A stretch of 64,000 nucleotides of DNA from CAYJAB01 sp964368305 (GCA_964368305.1 CAYJAB010000001.1:1-64000); one strand, 5' to 3'; counted from the stretch's first letter, positions 28,827 to 38,396 are shown. Notes: generated from the sequence alone by a model not told the origin. Numbers and translations: made by a program.

Positions 28827-30278
28827 TTAAAATAACCCTTGAATAATCATATGAATAGGATCTGTCAATAAAGATGGCATCACCCCAAATAAGATTGTCA
28901 TAAACACAAGCACAGCCATCGGAACCAACATTACCTTATTTGCTTCAGATACATTTTCTTGCCCTGTATACGGTTTAAAATATGCTTGTATTGTAATAGT
29001 AAATAAATAGCCTGCAGTCAACAATGCACTCACTAAAAGCACAACAGGCCCTACCCAACTAATTATAGAATTCATTGTAGCCAATGAACCTGTCGCTAAA
29101 TACCATTTAGAAACAAATCCTACAAGTGGTGGAATTCCAATCAACCCTAACCCTGCAATTGTAAACAATGCAAATGTATAAGGCATCTTTTTCCCTAGTC
29201 CATCTAACTGATCTACACGTGTAAAATGACTCTTATAAATCACACTACCACTCACCATAAATAGAACATTTTTAATCAGTGCATGCGCTGCAATATGCAG
29301 TAAAGCACCCATAAACGAAATCGCATTAAAGCAAAATAACCCAAATAAAATATACGATACTTGAGAAACAGTAGAATAAGCCAAACGCTTTTTCATAATT
29401 TTCTCTTTATACGCCAACATAGATCCCATAAATACTGTAAATAATACTAAACATAAAATAACTGTTTGAACCCAACTCCCCATAATAAATTCATATCCAA
29501 ACTGATAATACACAACACGGATAATCGCAAGTACACCCGCTTTTGTAATAATACCAGATAGTAAAGAACTTGCAGCAGCAGGCGCTACAGGATGGGCTGT
29601 TGGAAGCCAAGAATGAAGTGGATAAAGACCCGCTTTCGCTCCAAACCCAATAATTGTCATAAAACATACTAATAATAATACATCTTTATTTTCATTCAAG
29701 ACATCCACACTCATTACACCACCTTGTGTAAAGACTGTCGTATCCGCATAATTTGAGATAAAGAAAAATCCTAATAAACCAATCGTCGCCCCAAATACAG
29801 AATAAATTAAATATTTAATCGCTGCAGAAATTGATTCTGATGATTGAGAATGTAAGACCATCGGCATACTTGCAAAAGTTAAAATCTCAAAAAATAAATA
29901 CATCGTTAAATAATTTCCACTTAAACATACCCCATTCATCGCACCAAATGAGATTAAAAAGAAGCTATAGAAACGAGGATGATTCGCTTCATGTTTCATA
30001 TACTCTAAACTATAAATCCCAACAAACAACCATACAAAGTTCACAATAATTAAGAAAAACTTACCCAATCCATCCGCATTTAACCCAATTGTCAATTCTT
30101 CAGAAAACGCAAGATATTCAGTATAACTTTGTGGTGTAATCACTACCATAACCGCTAAGAAAAAAGTTAAAAACAATGCAACTGTTACATAAATATTTCT
30201 TTTCTTTTCCACTTTATTGAACGGTAGGAAATAACAAAGTGCGCCAAACACAATTGGCAATAATGTAGTAAATAACAT
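28827..30278 (-). CDS. Mrp/NuoM-like proton-conducting antiporter subunit (second of four)
   Basis: This 483-residue protein has the complete family signature: E131 (LFFEILTFASMP), K215 (GFGAKAGLYPLHSWLPTAHP), K246 (GIITKAGVLAI), K336 (HALIKNVLF) and K391 (VGFVSKWYLA). It is very close in layout to MnhD and to NuoM. AGGGAGG lies in front of the ATG, 11 bases after the previous stop. It probably arose by duplication of an MnhD-like subunit within the cluster, since adjacent genes share motif context and length. Confidence 0.92.
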   Translation of the reverse strand: MLFTTLLPIVFGALCYFLPFNKVEKKRNIYVTVALFLTFFLAVMVVITPQSYTEYLAFSEELTIGLNADGLGKFFLIIVNFVWLFVGIYSLEYMKHEANHPRFYSFFLISFGAMNGVCLSGNYLTMYLFFEILTFASMPMVLHSQSSESISAAIKYLIYSVFGATIGLLGFFFISNYADTTVFTQGGVMSVDVLNENKDVLLLVCFMTIIGFGAKAGLYPLHSWLPTAHPVAPAAASSLLSGIITKAGVLAIIRVVYYQFGYEFIMGSWVQTVILCLVLFTVFMGSMLAYKEKIMKKRLAYSTVSQVSYILFGLFCFNAISFMGALLHIAAHALIKNVLFMVSGSVIYKSHFTRVDQLDGLGKKMPYTFALFTIAGLGLIGIPPLVGFVSKWYLATGSLATMNSIISWVGPVVLLVSALLTAGYLFTITIQAYFKPYTGQENVSEANKVMLVPMAVLVFMTILFGVMPSLLTDPIHMIIQGLF

Positions 30279-30289
30279 ATTTTCCTCCC

Positions 30290-31783
30290 TTACTTAAACA
30301 TGGAAATTCCATTTTGTAACATTTCATTAAATTGACCACCAAATACCCCTAACATAAAGTTAAGAACGATAAATCCAATAATAGAAAATTTATATGAAAG
30401 TGTTTTTCTTGATTCTGTACTTTCTGAATTCTTTTTATTTGTGAATAATACAAATAAAACCGGAATATAATAGAAAGCATTTAGAACTGTAGAAATCGCT
30501 AATACAATTAAAGCCGCAAACATTTTCAATGATTCAAACTCAATTGCTGAAACAGTTAATAATGCTTTTGCACTAAATCCTGCAAAAAAAGGTATCCCAA
30601 TCATCGACAGCGATCCAATTACAAACGCAATCCCTGCCCATACATCTCTAAAACCAGCACCTTGAATTGATTTGAAGTCTTTTTTACCATTTGATACACG
30701 CATAATTCCACCTGTTGCGACAAATAGTAATGGTTTTGTAATCGCATGCGCTAAAATTTGAAGACATGCTGCAACCAAACCAATCTCTGTACCAAGCCCA
30801 ATTCCTAAATATATATATCCAATTTGAGCTACAGATGAATACGCCAACATTTCTTTTAAATCTTTCTTTTTCATTGCTTTTACTGACCCAAAAATCATAG
30901 CAATTAATCCAAAGATAAATAAGATGTCTGTTGCACCAGAACTAAAGATATTTTCAATTCCAATCATACGATAGAATATTTTAATTAATAAGAAAATATA
31001 TCCTTTTGATACAATACTCGATAAAATCGTAGTCGATGCAATTGTCGAGTGCTGATATACATCAGGAAGCCATGAATGAAATGGAAAACAAGCACTCTTA
31101 ATCGCAAGCCCCATACTAAATAATGCCATCGTAACACCAAGTGGGAATACATATGCCCCTGTTTCAAATAATACTTGAACACTTTCTTGGATGTTTTGCA
31201 TTAAAAGATGACCTGTTAAATCATAAATAATTGAAGTCCCGATTAAAAATAAACCAGACCCTAATAAACTCATAAATAAATAACGGACAGTTGCCACAAG
31301 TGCTTTTCCACTTTTATAACGAATCATAACAAGTGAACAAGATGCAATCGTATTAATCTCTACAAATACATAACTTGTAAATAAGTCATTTGTATATACC
31401 AAAGCCAACAATGAACTCATTAATAATAAAGCTAAAGAATAATATAAATTAATTTTAGAATGTTCTACATCATCTTCAACTTCTTTTAAACCACCTAAAA
31501 GTGATAAAATCATAATCCCAGAAAATGCAGTTGCAAAGATTCCTTCTAAAACCCCTACGCGAATTTCATTTCCCCATGGAGCAGGAAAATGCCCCATCAT
31601 ATAGTTGTATGCCTCATTTGTAGATACAACAAACAACAATGTCATGAGTGAAAGTATAAATACAACCACCAATACACTTAAACCAAAATACTTCGCTTTT
31701 TTCCCTTTTAACAATGAACAAATCACTCCTGAAGAAAGAGTCATAATGATTGTAAAAAACGGAAAGTTTTGTACAAATTCCAT
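30290..31783 (-). CDS. mnhD: MnhD-type antiporter subunit (first of four)
   Basis: This 497-residue protein directly follows mnhC, the position of MnhD in Mrp operons. The N-terminal GHFPAPWGNEIRVGVLEGI is characteristic of MnhD. Relay residues are E142 (YVFVEINTI), K229 (GLAIKSACFPFHSWLP), K260 (IVSKGYIF) and a late lysine in AGFSAKALL. The discontinuous helix reads DVYQHSTIASTTILSS, more divergent than in its three neighbours. GGAGG inside the end of mnhC supports the ATG at 31783; a longer frame would overlap mnhC. Confidence 0.92.
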   Translation of the reverse strand: MEFVQNFPFFTIIMTLSSGVICSLLKGKKAKYFGLSVLVVVFILSLMTLLFVVSTNEAYNYMMGHFPAPWGNEIRVGVLEGIFATAFSGIMILSLLGGLKEVEDDVEHSKINLYYSLALLLMSSLLALVYTNDLFTSYVFVEINTIASCSLVMIRYKSGKALVATVRYLFMSLLGSGLFLIGTSIIYDLTGHLLMQNIQESVQVLFETGAYVFPLGVTMALFSMGLAIKSACFPFHSWLPDVYQHSTIASTTILSSIVSKGYIFLLIKIFYRMIGIENIFSSGATDILFIFGLIAMIFGSVKAMKKKDLKEMLAYSSVAQIGYIYLGIGLGTEIGLVAACLQILAHAITKPLLFVATGGIMRVSNGKKDFKSIQGAGFRDVWAGIAFVIGSLSMIGIPFFAGFSAKALLTVSAIEFESLKMFAALIVLAISTVLNAFYYIPVLFVLFTNKKNSESTESRKTLSYKFSIIGFIVLNFMLGVFGGQFNEMLQNGISMFK

Positions 31784-31784
31784 C

Positions 31785-32156
31785 TTATTCTTCCTCCAAT
31801 TTCGCAAGGCGCATGATTTCTTCAATATCTAAAGTGTGATAACGATAATATAAACGAATCGTAAGCGCTAATAAAAATGAAGTAACACTTACTGATACTA
31901 CGATTCCCGTTAATACAAGACCACTTGGAATTGGATTTATATAAGCCTCTACATCTTGAATCCCATCGACAATAATCGGTGCTTTTCTTCCAAATATATA
32001 CCCTTTAGAAGCTAAGAATAAATATATTCCACTATCCATAAAGTTAAATCCAACGATTTTTTTTATTAAGTTTTTATCTAAAAGAAGAGTTGTAAATCCA
32101 ATACCAAAAATAATGATGGCCGTTGTTTCATAAAAATTCGTTAATAAATGACTCAT
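31785..32156 (-). CDS. mnhC: Mrp complex subunit C (NuoK-like)
   Basis: This 123-residue protein has three membrane segments and is homologous to NuoK and MnhC. Typical elements are IFGIGFTTLLLDKNLIKKIVGFN and DGIQDVEAYINPIPSGLVLTGIVVSVSVTS; the latter is close to the family pattern DPLPQALVLTAIVIG. GGGAGG at the end of the preceding gene supports MSHLLTN at 32156 as the start, rejecting a longer overlapping frame. It sits between the MbhE-MnhB fusion and the first MnhD-type gene, the usual Mrp order. Confidence 0.93.
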   Translation of the reverse strand: MSHLLTNFYETTAIIIFGIGFTTLLLDKNLIKKIVGFNFMDSGIYLFLASKGYIFGRKAPIIVDGIQDVEAYINPIPSGLVLTGIVVSVSVTSFLLALTIRLYYRYHTLDIEEIMRLAKLEEE

Positions 32157-32157
32157 C

Positions 32158-33132
32158 TTACAATCCTCCCTTTCTAAATAATGCGAATAATGTATACATC
32201 GTACAAGCAACGACTAAACCAACACAAATATTCAATGGTAAAATCAATCCCGCACTTAAAATATCCCCAGGTGTCCCTAAAGTAATACCACTATCAAAAT
32301 GATTTGCCCCCATATAGAATGAATATGTTTTTAAACCTGCATAGGTAATCAATGATAAAAATGATACTGTTTGAAATGTTCTATAAGAAAAGAACTGTCT
32401 TGTCTTTTTAAATCCAAACGCATTGTTGTAAAGAATCAAAGCAGAACCAATTATTGCTCCACCTGCAAATCCTCCACCTGCAGAAATATGTCCATTTAAA
32501 ATAACATAAATTCCAAACAAAACCATGATTGGGAATAAAAACGTCGTAAAATACTGTAACACAGAATCATTTCTAGGTTCATATTTACGGTCATATCCTT
32601 CATCAAAAATTTTACTATGCTTTTTAAGACTTCCGTCTTTACGATAATCTAAACGCAACAAAATCATAACACTGACAGCAGAAATAAAAAGTACATGTGC
32701 TTCCCCTAATGTATCAAATGCACGATAATCTAAAATAAGACCCGCTACAATGTTCACAGCCCCTGTCTCTTGTAGACCTTGTTCAATATATCTTTGACTC
32801 ACTTCATTGTTTACAGCATTATTAGGATCACCAAATGCAGGTAAAAATGATACTGTCGTTAACAATACGCCAATAATAACAACCGCAATAACTACAGAAA
32901 TAATAGAATTAAATTTCTTATAATTATTAATCATAAAATCACTAATTTGTTTCTTTAAAGTAGAAAAAATAGAATCTTTCACATTTTCAGTTTGAATTTT
33001 TCTTTCATTCTCATCTAAAAAATCATTTCTTTTTAATACAGACTCAGGCGTATAATCCTCTACTGGATCTCCATTTACCCAATGGACAAAACGTCTCCAA
33101 CCAGAGTACTCATAATCTTCTCTAATCTTCAT
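32158..33132 (-). CDS. mnhB: MbhE-MnhB fusion subunit of Mrp/Mbh-type complex
   Basis: This 324-residue protein joins two Mrp/Mbh modules. Residues about 1-85 are a hydrophilic, charged extension that I cannot assign. Residues about 85-165 match MbhE (VSFLPAFGDPNN, then ETGAVNIVAGLILDYRAFDT and LGEAHV), which in standard Mrp belongs to the end of MnhA. Residues about 195-320 are MnhB with YVILNGHISAGGGFAGGAII. GAGGGGG places the start at 33132, overlapping the previous stop by eleven bases. Such rearranged modules fit the archaeal Mbh-like gene plan. Confidence 0.9.
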   Translation of the reverse strand: MKIREDYEYSGWRRFVHWVNGDPVEDYTPESVLKRNDFLDENERKIQTENVKDSIFSTLKKQISDFMINNYKKFNSIISVVIAVVIIGVLLTTVSFLPAFGDPNNAVNNEVSQRYIEQGLQETGAVNIVAGLILDYRAFDTLGEAHVLFISAVSVMILLRLDYRKDGSLKKHSKIFDEGYDRKYEPRNDSVLQYFTTFLFPIMVLFGIYVILNGHISAGGGFAGGAIIGSALILYNNAFGFKKTRQFFSYRTFQTVSFLSLITYAGLKTYSFYMGANHFDSGITLGTPGDILSAGLILPLNICVGLVVACTMYTLFALFRKGGL

Positions 33133-33379
33133 GTTGTTCCCCCTCATCAATTAAATGTATTTTCTTAAATGTCGCAAAGAATAATAAAGTCGTTACCCCT
33201 GCCCCTACCGCAGCTTCTGTGATTGCTAAATCTGGAGATTCAATTAAAATCCAAATTACACACATAACTACAGAAAAACCTGCATAAATAATAATAGACG
33301 TCAAAACATCTTTTGTAAGTGATACACACACTGCACAAACAATTAAATAGATGCATAATATTATTGCAAAAAATGTCAT
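33122..33379 (-). CDS. MbhD/DUF4040 subunit (equivalent of part of MnhA)
   Basis: This 85-residue protein has three membrane segments and the DUF4040 signature SPDLAITEAAVGAGVTTLLF. In Mrp antiporters this domain is part of the MnhA C-terminus; in Mbh hydrogenases it is the separate MbhD. Here it is separate and overlaps both neighbours by a few bases. With the MbhE-MnhB fusion next to it, it supplies the MnhA C-terminal functions that the large antiporter subunits lack. Confidence 0.9.
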   Translation of the reverse strand: MTFFAIILCIYLIVCAVCVSLTKDVLTSIIIYAGFSVVMCVIWILIESPDLAITEAAVGAGVTTLLFFATFKKIHLIDEGEQHED

Positions 33380-33699
33380 TCTACAATCACCTCTACTTCT
33401 TCCATAAGATTTGGATTTGTTAATACTTCCATTTGCACTAACAAGTGGCTACTTGTTGGTGATGAAATCCAGAAAAACACGATAACCAATAGAAGTTTCA
33501 ATGCCAACCATCCAATTCCACTATAAAAAATCAACCCCAATAATATAAATAAAATCCCTAAAGTATCTTCCATTGCTGAAACTTGCATACGATTTAATAC
33601 ATACTTGAAATGGAAATTTCCAAATACCGATGTACTTACAATAACAAGTCCAATAAGTATCAATACTGTTCCAATAATTAGTCCTATTACTTCCATCAT
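33376..33699 (-). CDS. mnhG: Mrp complex subunit G
   Basis: This 107-residue protein with three membrane segments matches MnhG. The diagnostic part is FKYVLNRMQVSAMEDTLGIL, close to the family pattern R-hNRhH-x-S-xxDTLG, followed by SPTSSHLL, the place of the usual SPVAAHA. GGAGG precedes the start and the start codon overlaps the mnhF stop. The acidic C-terminal tail is longer than in most homologues. Confidence 0.9.
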   Translation of the reverse strand: MMEVIGLIIGTVLILIGLVIVSTSVFGNFHFKYVLNRMQVSAMEDTLGILFILLGLIFYSGIGWLALKLLLVIVFFWISSPTSSHLLVQMEVLTNPNLMEEVEVIVE

Positions 33700-34010
33700 T
33701 CTTGGTCATCCTCCACTCTTTGTTTCATCATACGTTCGTTATATACTCCAAGATAAATTCTTGTAAACAACACAATACTTAAGAAACTAAACATTGCATA
33801 AATAAGTGCCATATCCACAAGCCCTGTTTCATTTAAATACACAGCTAAAATACATATCAATAAGATAACCTGCGTACCAATCATATTAATAGCTAAAAGA
33901 CGGTCGCTGATTCTTGGTCCGATAATCGTACGTACAAACGTAGAAAAAATCATTAACGCTAAAATGATCATCGTAGCGATCATTATAAAATTTTTGATAT
34001 CTTGAATCAT
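33696..34010 (-). CDS. mnhF: Mrp complex subunit F
   Basis: This 104-residue protein with three membrane segments contains RTIIGPRISDRLLAINMIGT, the hallmark of MnhF. The C-terminal tail is charged. It overlaps mnhE by four bases (ATGA) and mnhG by four bases, so translation is tightly coupled across the start of the operon. MnhE, F and G form the small peripheral membrane part of Mrp complexes. Confidence 0.92.
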   Translation of the reverse strand: MIQDIKNFIMIATMIILALMIFSTFVRTIIGPRISDRLLAINMIGTQVILLICILAVYLNETGLVDMALIYAMFSFLSIVLFTRIYLGVYNERMMKQRVEDDQE

Positions 34011-34474
34011 GCTGCACCCTCCTCTAATTTTCTAAGTACTTTCACAAAAGCGCACTCACTCAATCCTTTGCCAAGTTCACGATCTAAACAGTGCACTGTA
34101 AATTCGTTTTCTTCTATTGAAGATGTGATTGTCCCTGGTGTTAACGTAATACAATTTGCTAGAATTGATTTCGCCCACTCCGTTTTCAAATCCACTTGAA
34201 AAATCACAATTACCGGTTCCATACGATATTTATTAGAGAAAATCCAATAAAGTAATTGCTCATTTGATTTCGCTATCTCAATTGTTAATACAAACAATAA
34301 TTCCAAGATATACTTAATTTTTTTCAAAATGAAAAAATCATTTTTTAACTTATAATCCATGAATTTAACCATAAACCAAGTTAAAAAGAATGATATTACA
34401 ACTCCGATTAATGTGACTTCTAATGTGATTCGTCCATTAAACATAATCCATATTAATAACAATATTACGAACAT
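34007..34474 (-). CDS. mnhE: Mrp complex subunit E
   Basis: This 155-residue protein is the first gene of the Mrp operon. Two N-terminal membrane segments are followed by a cytosolic domain with LANCITLTPGTITSSIEENE, the conserved MnhE sequence (N-S-I-T-L-T-P-G-T). AGGGG precedes the ATG. In cryo-structures of Mrp complexes MnhE contacts MnhF and G at the ion path, and its presence together with F, G, B and C separates this cluster from plain complex I membrane arms. Confidence 0.92.
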   Translation of the reverse strand: MFVILLLIWIMFNGRITLEVTLIGVVISFFLTWFMVKFMDYKLKNDFFILKKIKYILELLFVLTIEIAKSNEQLLYWIFSNKYRMEPVIVIFQVDLKTEWAKSILANCITLTPGTITSSIEENEFTVHCLDRELGKGLSECAFVKVLRKLEEGAA

Positions 34475-34507
34475 AACAAAAAACCCCTTTTTTTACATAA
34501 CATATTA

Positions 34508-34535
34508 ATTTTATATCTTTTATTTTATAAGTCAA
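34508..34535 (-). promoter_or_regulatory. Promoter of the Mrp operon
   Basis: TTGACT (34530-34535) and TAAAAT (34508-34513) are 16 bases apart on the minus strand, about 34 bases before the mnhE ATG. Confidence 0.55.
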
Positions 34536-34588
34536 ATTTATTTTACGATAAATCCCACTTTTTTCACAAATTTTAACTTTTATATAAA

Positions 34589-34614
34589 AAAAGTAGAAAT
34601 AAATTTCTACTTTT
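34589..34614 (-). terminator. Terminator of ftsH
   Basis: AAAAGTAGAAAT (34589-34600) pairs perfectly with 34603-34614, and a T run follows on the minus strand. It separates ftsH from the Mrp operon. Confidence 0.82.
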
Positions 34615-34619
34615 CCTAA

Positions 34620-36566
34620 TTACTCCTTCGTTTCTTCTTTTGTCTCAACAATAACTTCTTCTGTATTTTCTTGATTTGTCTCAACAGGTGTCTCTTCAAC
34701 TTTTTCCTCTTCTAGTTTAGGAATCTCCGCAAACACAATTTCTTTACCATTCAACAAATCTTCAATTTGTTCTGCAGTTAAAGTATCATGTTCAAGTAAT
34801 GCATCCGCTATTTTAATTAAATCCTCGCTGTTTTCAGTGATGATTTTTTTCGCTTCTGCATAACAAGAATCAATAATTTGACGAATAGCTTGATCAATTT
34901 CAAATGCAACTTGTCCTGATGTATTTTGTGAATTACTATAATCTCTTCCTAAGAATACATTACCACCTGATTGTTGGTATTGAATTGGTCCAAGTTCACT
35001 CATACCAAATTGCGTTACCATTGCTCTAGCAATTTTTGTCGCTTCTTCAATATCATTACTTGCTCCAGTAGAGATTTCTTTAAAGAATACCTCTTCTGCT
35101 ACACGTCCACCTAAGTATCCTGTAATTCTACTCATTAAATCAGTTTTTGTATTTAAGAACTTTTCTTCCTTAGGTGTCATTAAGTTATAACCACCCGCAA
35201 CACCACGAGGAATAATTGTAATTTTTTGTACAATATTTGAATCATTTAATTTTAATCCAATAATCGCATGTCCTGATTCATGATATGCAACCAATTTTCT
35301 TTCTTTTTCAGAATATTTTTTACTTTTCTTAGCAGGACCCATCATAACACGATCAATTGCTTCATCTAATAAACGCATATCAATTAACGCTTTATTTTCA
35401 CGTACAGCTAAAATTGCAGCTTCATTTAAAACATTTTCTAAATCCGCTCCAGAGAATCCTGGCGTACGTTTTGCAATGTTATCTAAATCTACAGATGCAT
35501 CTAATTTTTTATTTCTTGCATGTACATGTAAGATTTCTTTTCTTCCTTTACGATCTGGAAGATTTACTGTGATCTGTCTATCAAAACGACCTGGTCTTAA
35601 TAAAGCAGGGTCTAAAACATCTGGACGGTTTGTCGCAGAAATAATTAAGACACCACTGTTATCCGTAATCCCATCCATTTCAACTAATAATTGGTTAAGT
35701 GTTTGTTCACGTTCATCGTGTCCTCCACCAACACCAGCTCCTCTTTCGCGCCCTACCGCATCAATTTCATCAATAAAAATCATACAAGGTGCAGTTTGTT
35801 GTGCTTTTTTGAACATATCGCGTACACGACTTGCCCCAACCCCGACAAACATTTCTACGAAATCACTCCCTGAAATAGAATAGAATGGAGCATCTGCCTC
35901 ACCGGCTACTGCTTTTGCAAGTAGTGTTTTCCCAGTTCCTGGAGGACCTACCATTAAAATCCCTTTTGGAATACGTGCTCCCATTTTTGAGAATTTCTTT
36001 GGATTTTTTAAATACTCGATTAACTCGCGCATTTCTTCTTTTTCTTCTTCACACCCTGCAACATCATCGAACTTAACATTAATGTCACTTTCAAGTCTTG
36101 CACGTGTTTTACTAAATTCAAATGCTTTATTATTTCCACCATTGTTCATTCGCGTTAATACGAAAAACGCAAATCCACCAATTAGTAGAAATGGTACAAA
36201 TGACATAATTAAATCTAACCATGGATTTGTCTGATATGGATCAACAACCGTCAATTTTTCTTCGCTTACTTGCGCTTCAAGCGCACTCATAAGTCCTGCA
36301 ATTTCTTCATCTGTATTTGGAATACGTGATGTAAAATCAACTTCCAATCCATTTTCAGTATATACACCTGATACATTTACAACATTGTTTGAAACAGATA
36401 CTTTTGCCTCAACAATACTACCACTTTCTAATACTTCATTAAAAGCATTATAGTCTAAATTTTTTGATGTTGAACCTCCATCAAGAGAGAACATCATCAA
36501 CATAATTGAAACCAATACTAAGTACGGCAGTACACTTAAAATATTCTTATTACGCACTACATACAC
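34620..36566 (-). CDS. ftsH: ATP-dependent membrane metalloprotease FtsH
   Basis: This 648-residue protein has two N-terminal membrane segments flanking an extracellular domain, an AAA domain with Walker A GPPGTGKT (207-214), Walker [13 protein letters not shown] and the second region of homology [16 protein letters not shown], then an M41 protease domain with zinc site HESGH near residue 430. The C-terminal tail is Glu-rich. It degrades damaged membrane and regulatory proteins. The ribosome site AGAGG is very close to the ATG, and a GTG nine bases downstream (36557) has better spacing and may be the true start. It follows hpt as in Bacillus. Confidence 0.97.
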   Translation of the reverse strand: MYVVRNKNILSVLPYLVLVSIMLMMFSLDGGSTSKNLDYNAFNEVLESGSIVEAKVSVSNNVVNVSGVYTENGLEVDFTSRIPNTDEEIAGLMSALEAQVSEEKLTVVDPYQTNPWLDLIMSFVPFLLIGGFAFFVLTRMNNGGNNKAFEFSKTRARLESDINVKFDDVAGCEEEKEEMRELIEYLKNPKKFSKMGARIPKGILMVGPPGTGKTLLAKAVAGEADAPFYSISGSDFVEMFVGVGASRVRDMFKKAQQTAPCMIFIDEIDAVGRERGAGVGGGHDEREQTLNQLLVEMDGITDNSGVLIISATNRPDVLDPALLRPGRFDRQITVNLPDRKGRKEILHVHARNKKLDASVDLDNIAKRTPGFSGADLENVLNEAAILAVRENKALIDMRLLDEAIDRVMMGPAKKSKKYSEKERKLVAYHESGHAIIGLKLNDSNIVQKITIIPRGVAGGYNLMTPKEEKFLNTKTDLMSRITGYLGGRVAEEVFFKEISTGASNDIEEATKIARAMVTQFGMSELGPIQYQQSGGNVFLGRDYSNSQNTSGQVAFEIDQAIRQIIDSCYAEAKKIITENSEDLIKIADALLEHDTLTAEQIEDLLNGKEIVFAEIPKLEEEKVEETPVETNQENTEEVIVETKEETKE

Positions 36567-36572
36567 CTCTTT

Positions 36573-37112
36573 CTATTTATAAACTTCTTCCTTTAACACA
36601 CCAACATAAGGTAAGTTACGATATTTTTCGTTATAATCTAATCCAAACCCAATTACAAATTCATCTGGAATTGTGAATCCAACATATTCCGCATGAATAT
36701 CACAAACTCTACGGCTTGGTTTATCTAATAAAGATACAACTTTAACATCTGCTGCCCCTTTATTATATAACAACCTTTTAACTTCTGTAAGTGTTCTTCC
36801 TGTATCGACAATATCTTCCACAAGTAAAATGTGGTGTCCTTTTACTGTACGATCCAAATCTTTTAATATTCTAATATCTCCAATTGATTCTGTACCCTCG
36901 TAACTTGATACATCCATAAAGTCTATTTCAATATCTAAATCAATATGTTTAATTAATTCAGATAAAAATGGAACAGACCCTTTTAGTAAAGCTACTAAAA
37001 GAGGTGTCGTTGGACATTCTTTATAATCTTGTACGATCTCTTGACCTAATTCTTTACATCTTTCATAAATCTTTTTTTCTTCAACTAGTATTTCACGTAG
37101 ATCTTTATGCAT
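36573..37112 (-). CDS. hpt: Hypoxanthine phosphoribosyltransferase
   Basis: This 179-residue enzyme salvages hypoxanthine and guanine using PRPP. The PRPP site is VEDIVDTGRTLTEVK, a standard type I phosphoribosyltransferase motif, and LLKGSVPFLSEL forms the early loop. AGGAGG precedes the ATG. It sits between tilS and ftsH, the classic Bacillota trio, with only six bases to ftsH. With the guanine-riboswitch permease further right it gives the cell a purine salvage route. Confidence 0.96.
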   Translation of the reverse strand: MHKDLREILVEEKKIYERCKELGQEIVQDYKECPTTPLLVALLKGSVPFLSELIKHIDLDIEIDFMDVSSYEGTESIGDIRILKDLDRTVKGHHILLVEDIVDTGRTLTEVKRLLYNKGAADVKVVSLLDKPSRRVCDIHAEYVGFTIPDEFVIGFGLDYNEKYRNLPYVGVLKEEVYK

Positions 37113-37136
37113 TGTTAATCCTCCTACATAATAGTA

Positions 37137-38342
37137 TTATTTTATCACAAACAAATTAGGATTGTTAGAGTAATGATGCACATTGCACCCAATTTTATGC
37201 ACAAATATGACTTCTTCATTGCAATTCACAACCACAGGCCAACTCTTTCTTAACTTCAATGGTATTTTACGATCAATAAACCAACGATTCACCTTTTTTG
37301 TCCCATATCTTAATAAGATAGCATCTCCTTGTTTGAAGTTTCTTATTTTTATTGGAAAATCATCTTTTGAAACTGTAATCCCTTCAATTTTTTCTCCTTT
37401 GTTTGTAATCTCAAAATAATCTGTTTTAAAGTACTCTACTTTAGATAAAACATATTCATAGGACTCCCTTATATCTAAATAATATACCCGGTTTTCATGT
37501 TTATATAAATGTATCTTTTTGTATACATATACCGTATTTTCCTTTTTAGATATCCATTGATCTATTCCTTTTAATTTCTTGATAGAAAATCGATATGCAC
37601 TTTGATCAATCTGATATACAAACCACTTCCTTAAAGCTTCTAATCGAATATCTATTGATTTACTTAAATACGATTCAATCTTAAATTCTGTATTTATCTC
37701 TAAATACAATTCATCGATTTTTTTATTTTGTTTTTCTAATGATTGATTCATATTTTCAATAATACTAACATACACTTCTTTATCTTGTCTCTTTAAATGA
37801 TTTACTACTTCTAGTCTTATTTTATTTCTCGTATATCTTTTATCTAAATTAGATTCATCTACTCCATATTCAATTTGATGTTTATTACAATATTCTTCTA
37901 ACTCTTCTTTTGTTTGATTTATAAAAGGACGTTTTATTAAGTATCCATCTATATTAGTATTCTCTTTTATACCATAATACATCGGAATACTTTTTCTTTT
38001 TACCTGCATAAGATAAGTCTCAATCACATCATCCATATGATGTGCCACAATAATTGCTTTTGCATCATATTTATCCACAAGCTGTTTAAAAAACTGATAC
38101 CTTACATCTCTTGCATATGCTTGAAAATTAGATTTCTTATTCTCTTTCGCATCCAACACTTCTAGTTTTAGTTGATGTTTTAAACAAAATTTTTCCACAA
38201 TTTCTTGGTCTCGCTGTGCGGTTTCTCTTTTATGATAATTCACATGCGCTACAACTAAATTGCCCATACTTAAAGAAGCATGCAATAAAGCCATTGAATC
38301 GCATCCTCCACTTACACCAATGATAAAAGTTTCTTTTGTCAT
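37137..38342 (-). CDS. tilS: tRNA(Ile)-lysidine synthetase
   Basis: This 401-residue enzyme modifies the wobble cytidine of tRNA-Ile so that it reads AUA. The ATP-binding PP-loop is GVSGGCDSMAL near the N-terminus, followed by AHHMDDVIETYLMQ. The C-terminal region contains NRWFIDRKIPLKLRKSWPVV, typical of the TilS C domain. I place the start at MTKETF (38342) behind GGTGAT. The gene is upstream of hpt and ftsH, as in Bacillus. It is essential in most bacteria. Confidence 0.93.
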   Translation of the reverse strand: MTKETFIIGVSGGCDSMALLHASLSMGNLVVAHVNYHKRETAQRDQEIVEKFCLKHQLKLEVLDAKENKKSNFQAYARDVRYQFFKQLVDKYDAKAIIVAHHMDDVIETYLMQVKRKSIPMYYGIKENTNIDGYLIKRPFINQTKEELEEYCNKHQIEYGVDESNLDKRYTRNKIRLEVVNHLKRQDKEVYVSIIENMNQSLEKQNKKIDELYLEINTEFKIESYLSKSIDIRLEALRKWFVYQIDQSAYRFSIKKLKGIDQWISKKENTVYVYKKIHLYKHENRVYYLDIRESYEYVLSKVEYFKTDYFEITNKGEKIEGITVSKDDFPIKIRNFKQGDAILLRYGTKKVNRWFIDRKIPLKLRKSWPVVVNCNEEVIFVHKIGCNVHHYSNNPNLFVIK

Positions 38343-38396
38343 ATTTATCACCGTCATTATCATACCATTATATCTATCTTTTCGTATAGAGTTATC

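Noticed and set aside
25346..34474. Complex I or membrane hydrogenase
   Set aside because: No NuoB/C/D/H/I or hydrogenase subunits are present; MnhE, F, G and B identify an Mrp/Mbh-type antiporter part.
35476..35883. 135-residue plus-strand frame opposite ftsH
   Set aside because: Lies wholly antisense to the conserved AAA domain of FtsH; a frame kept open by codon bias.
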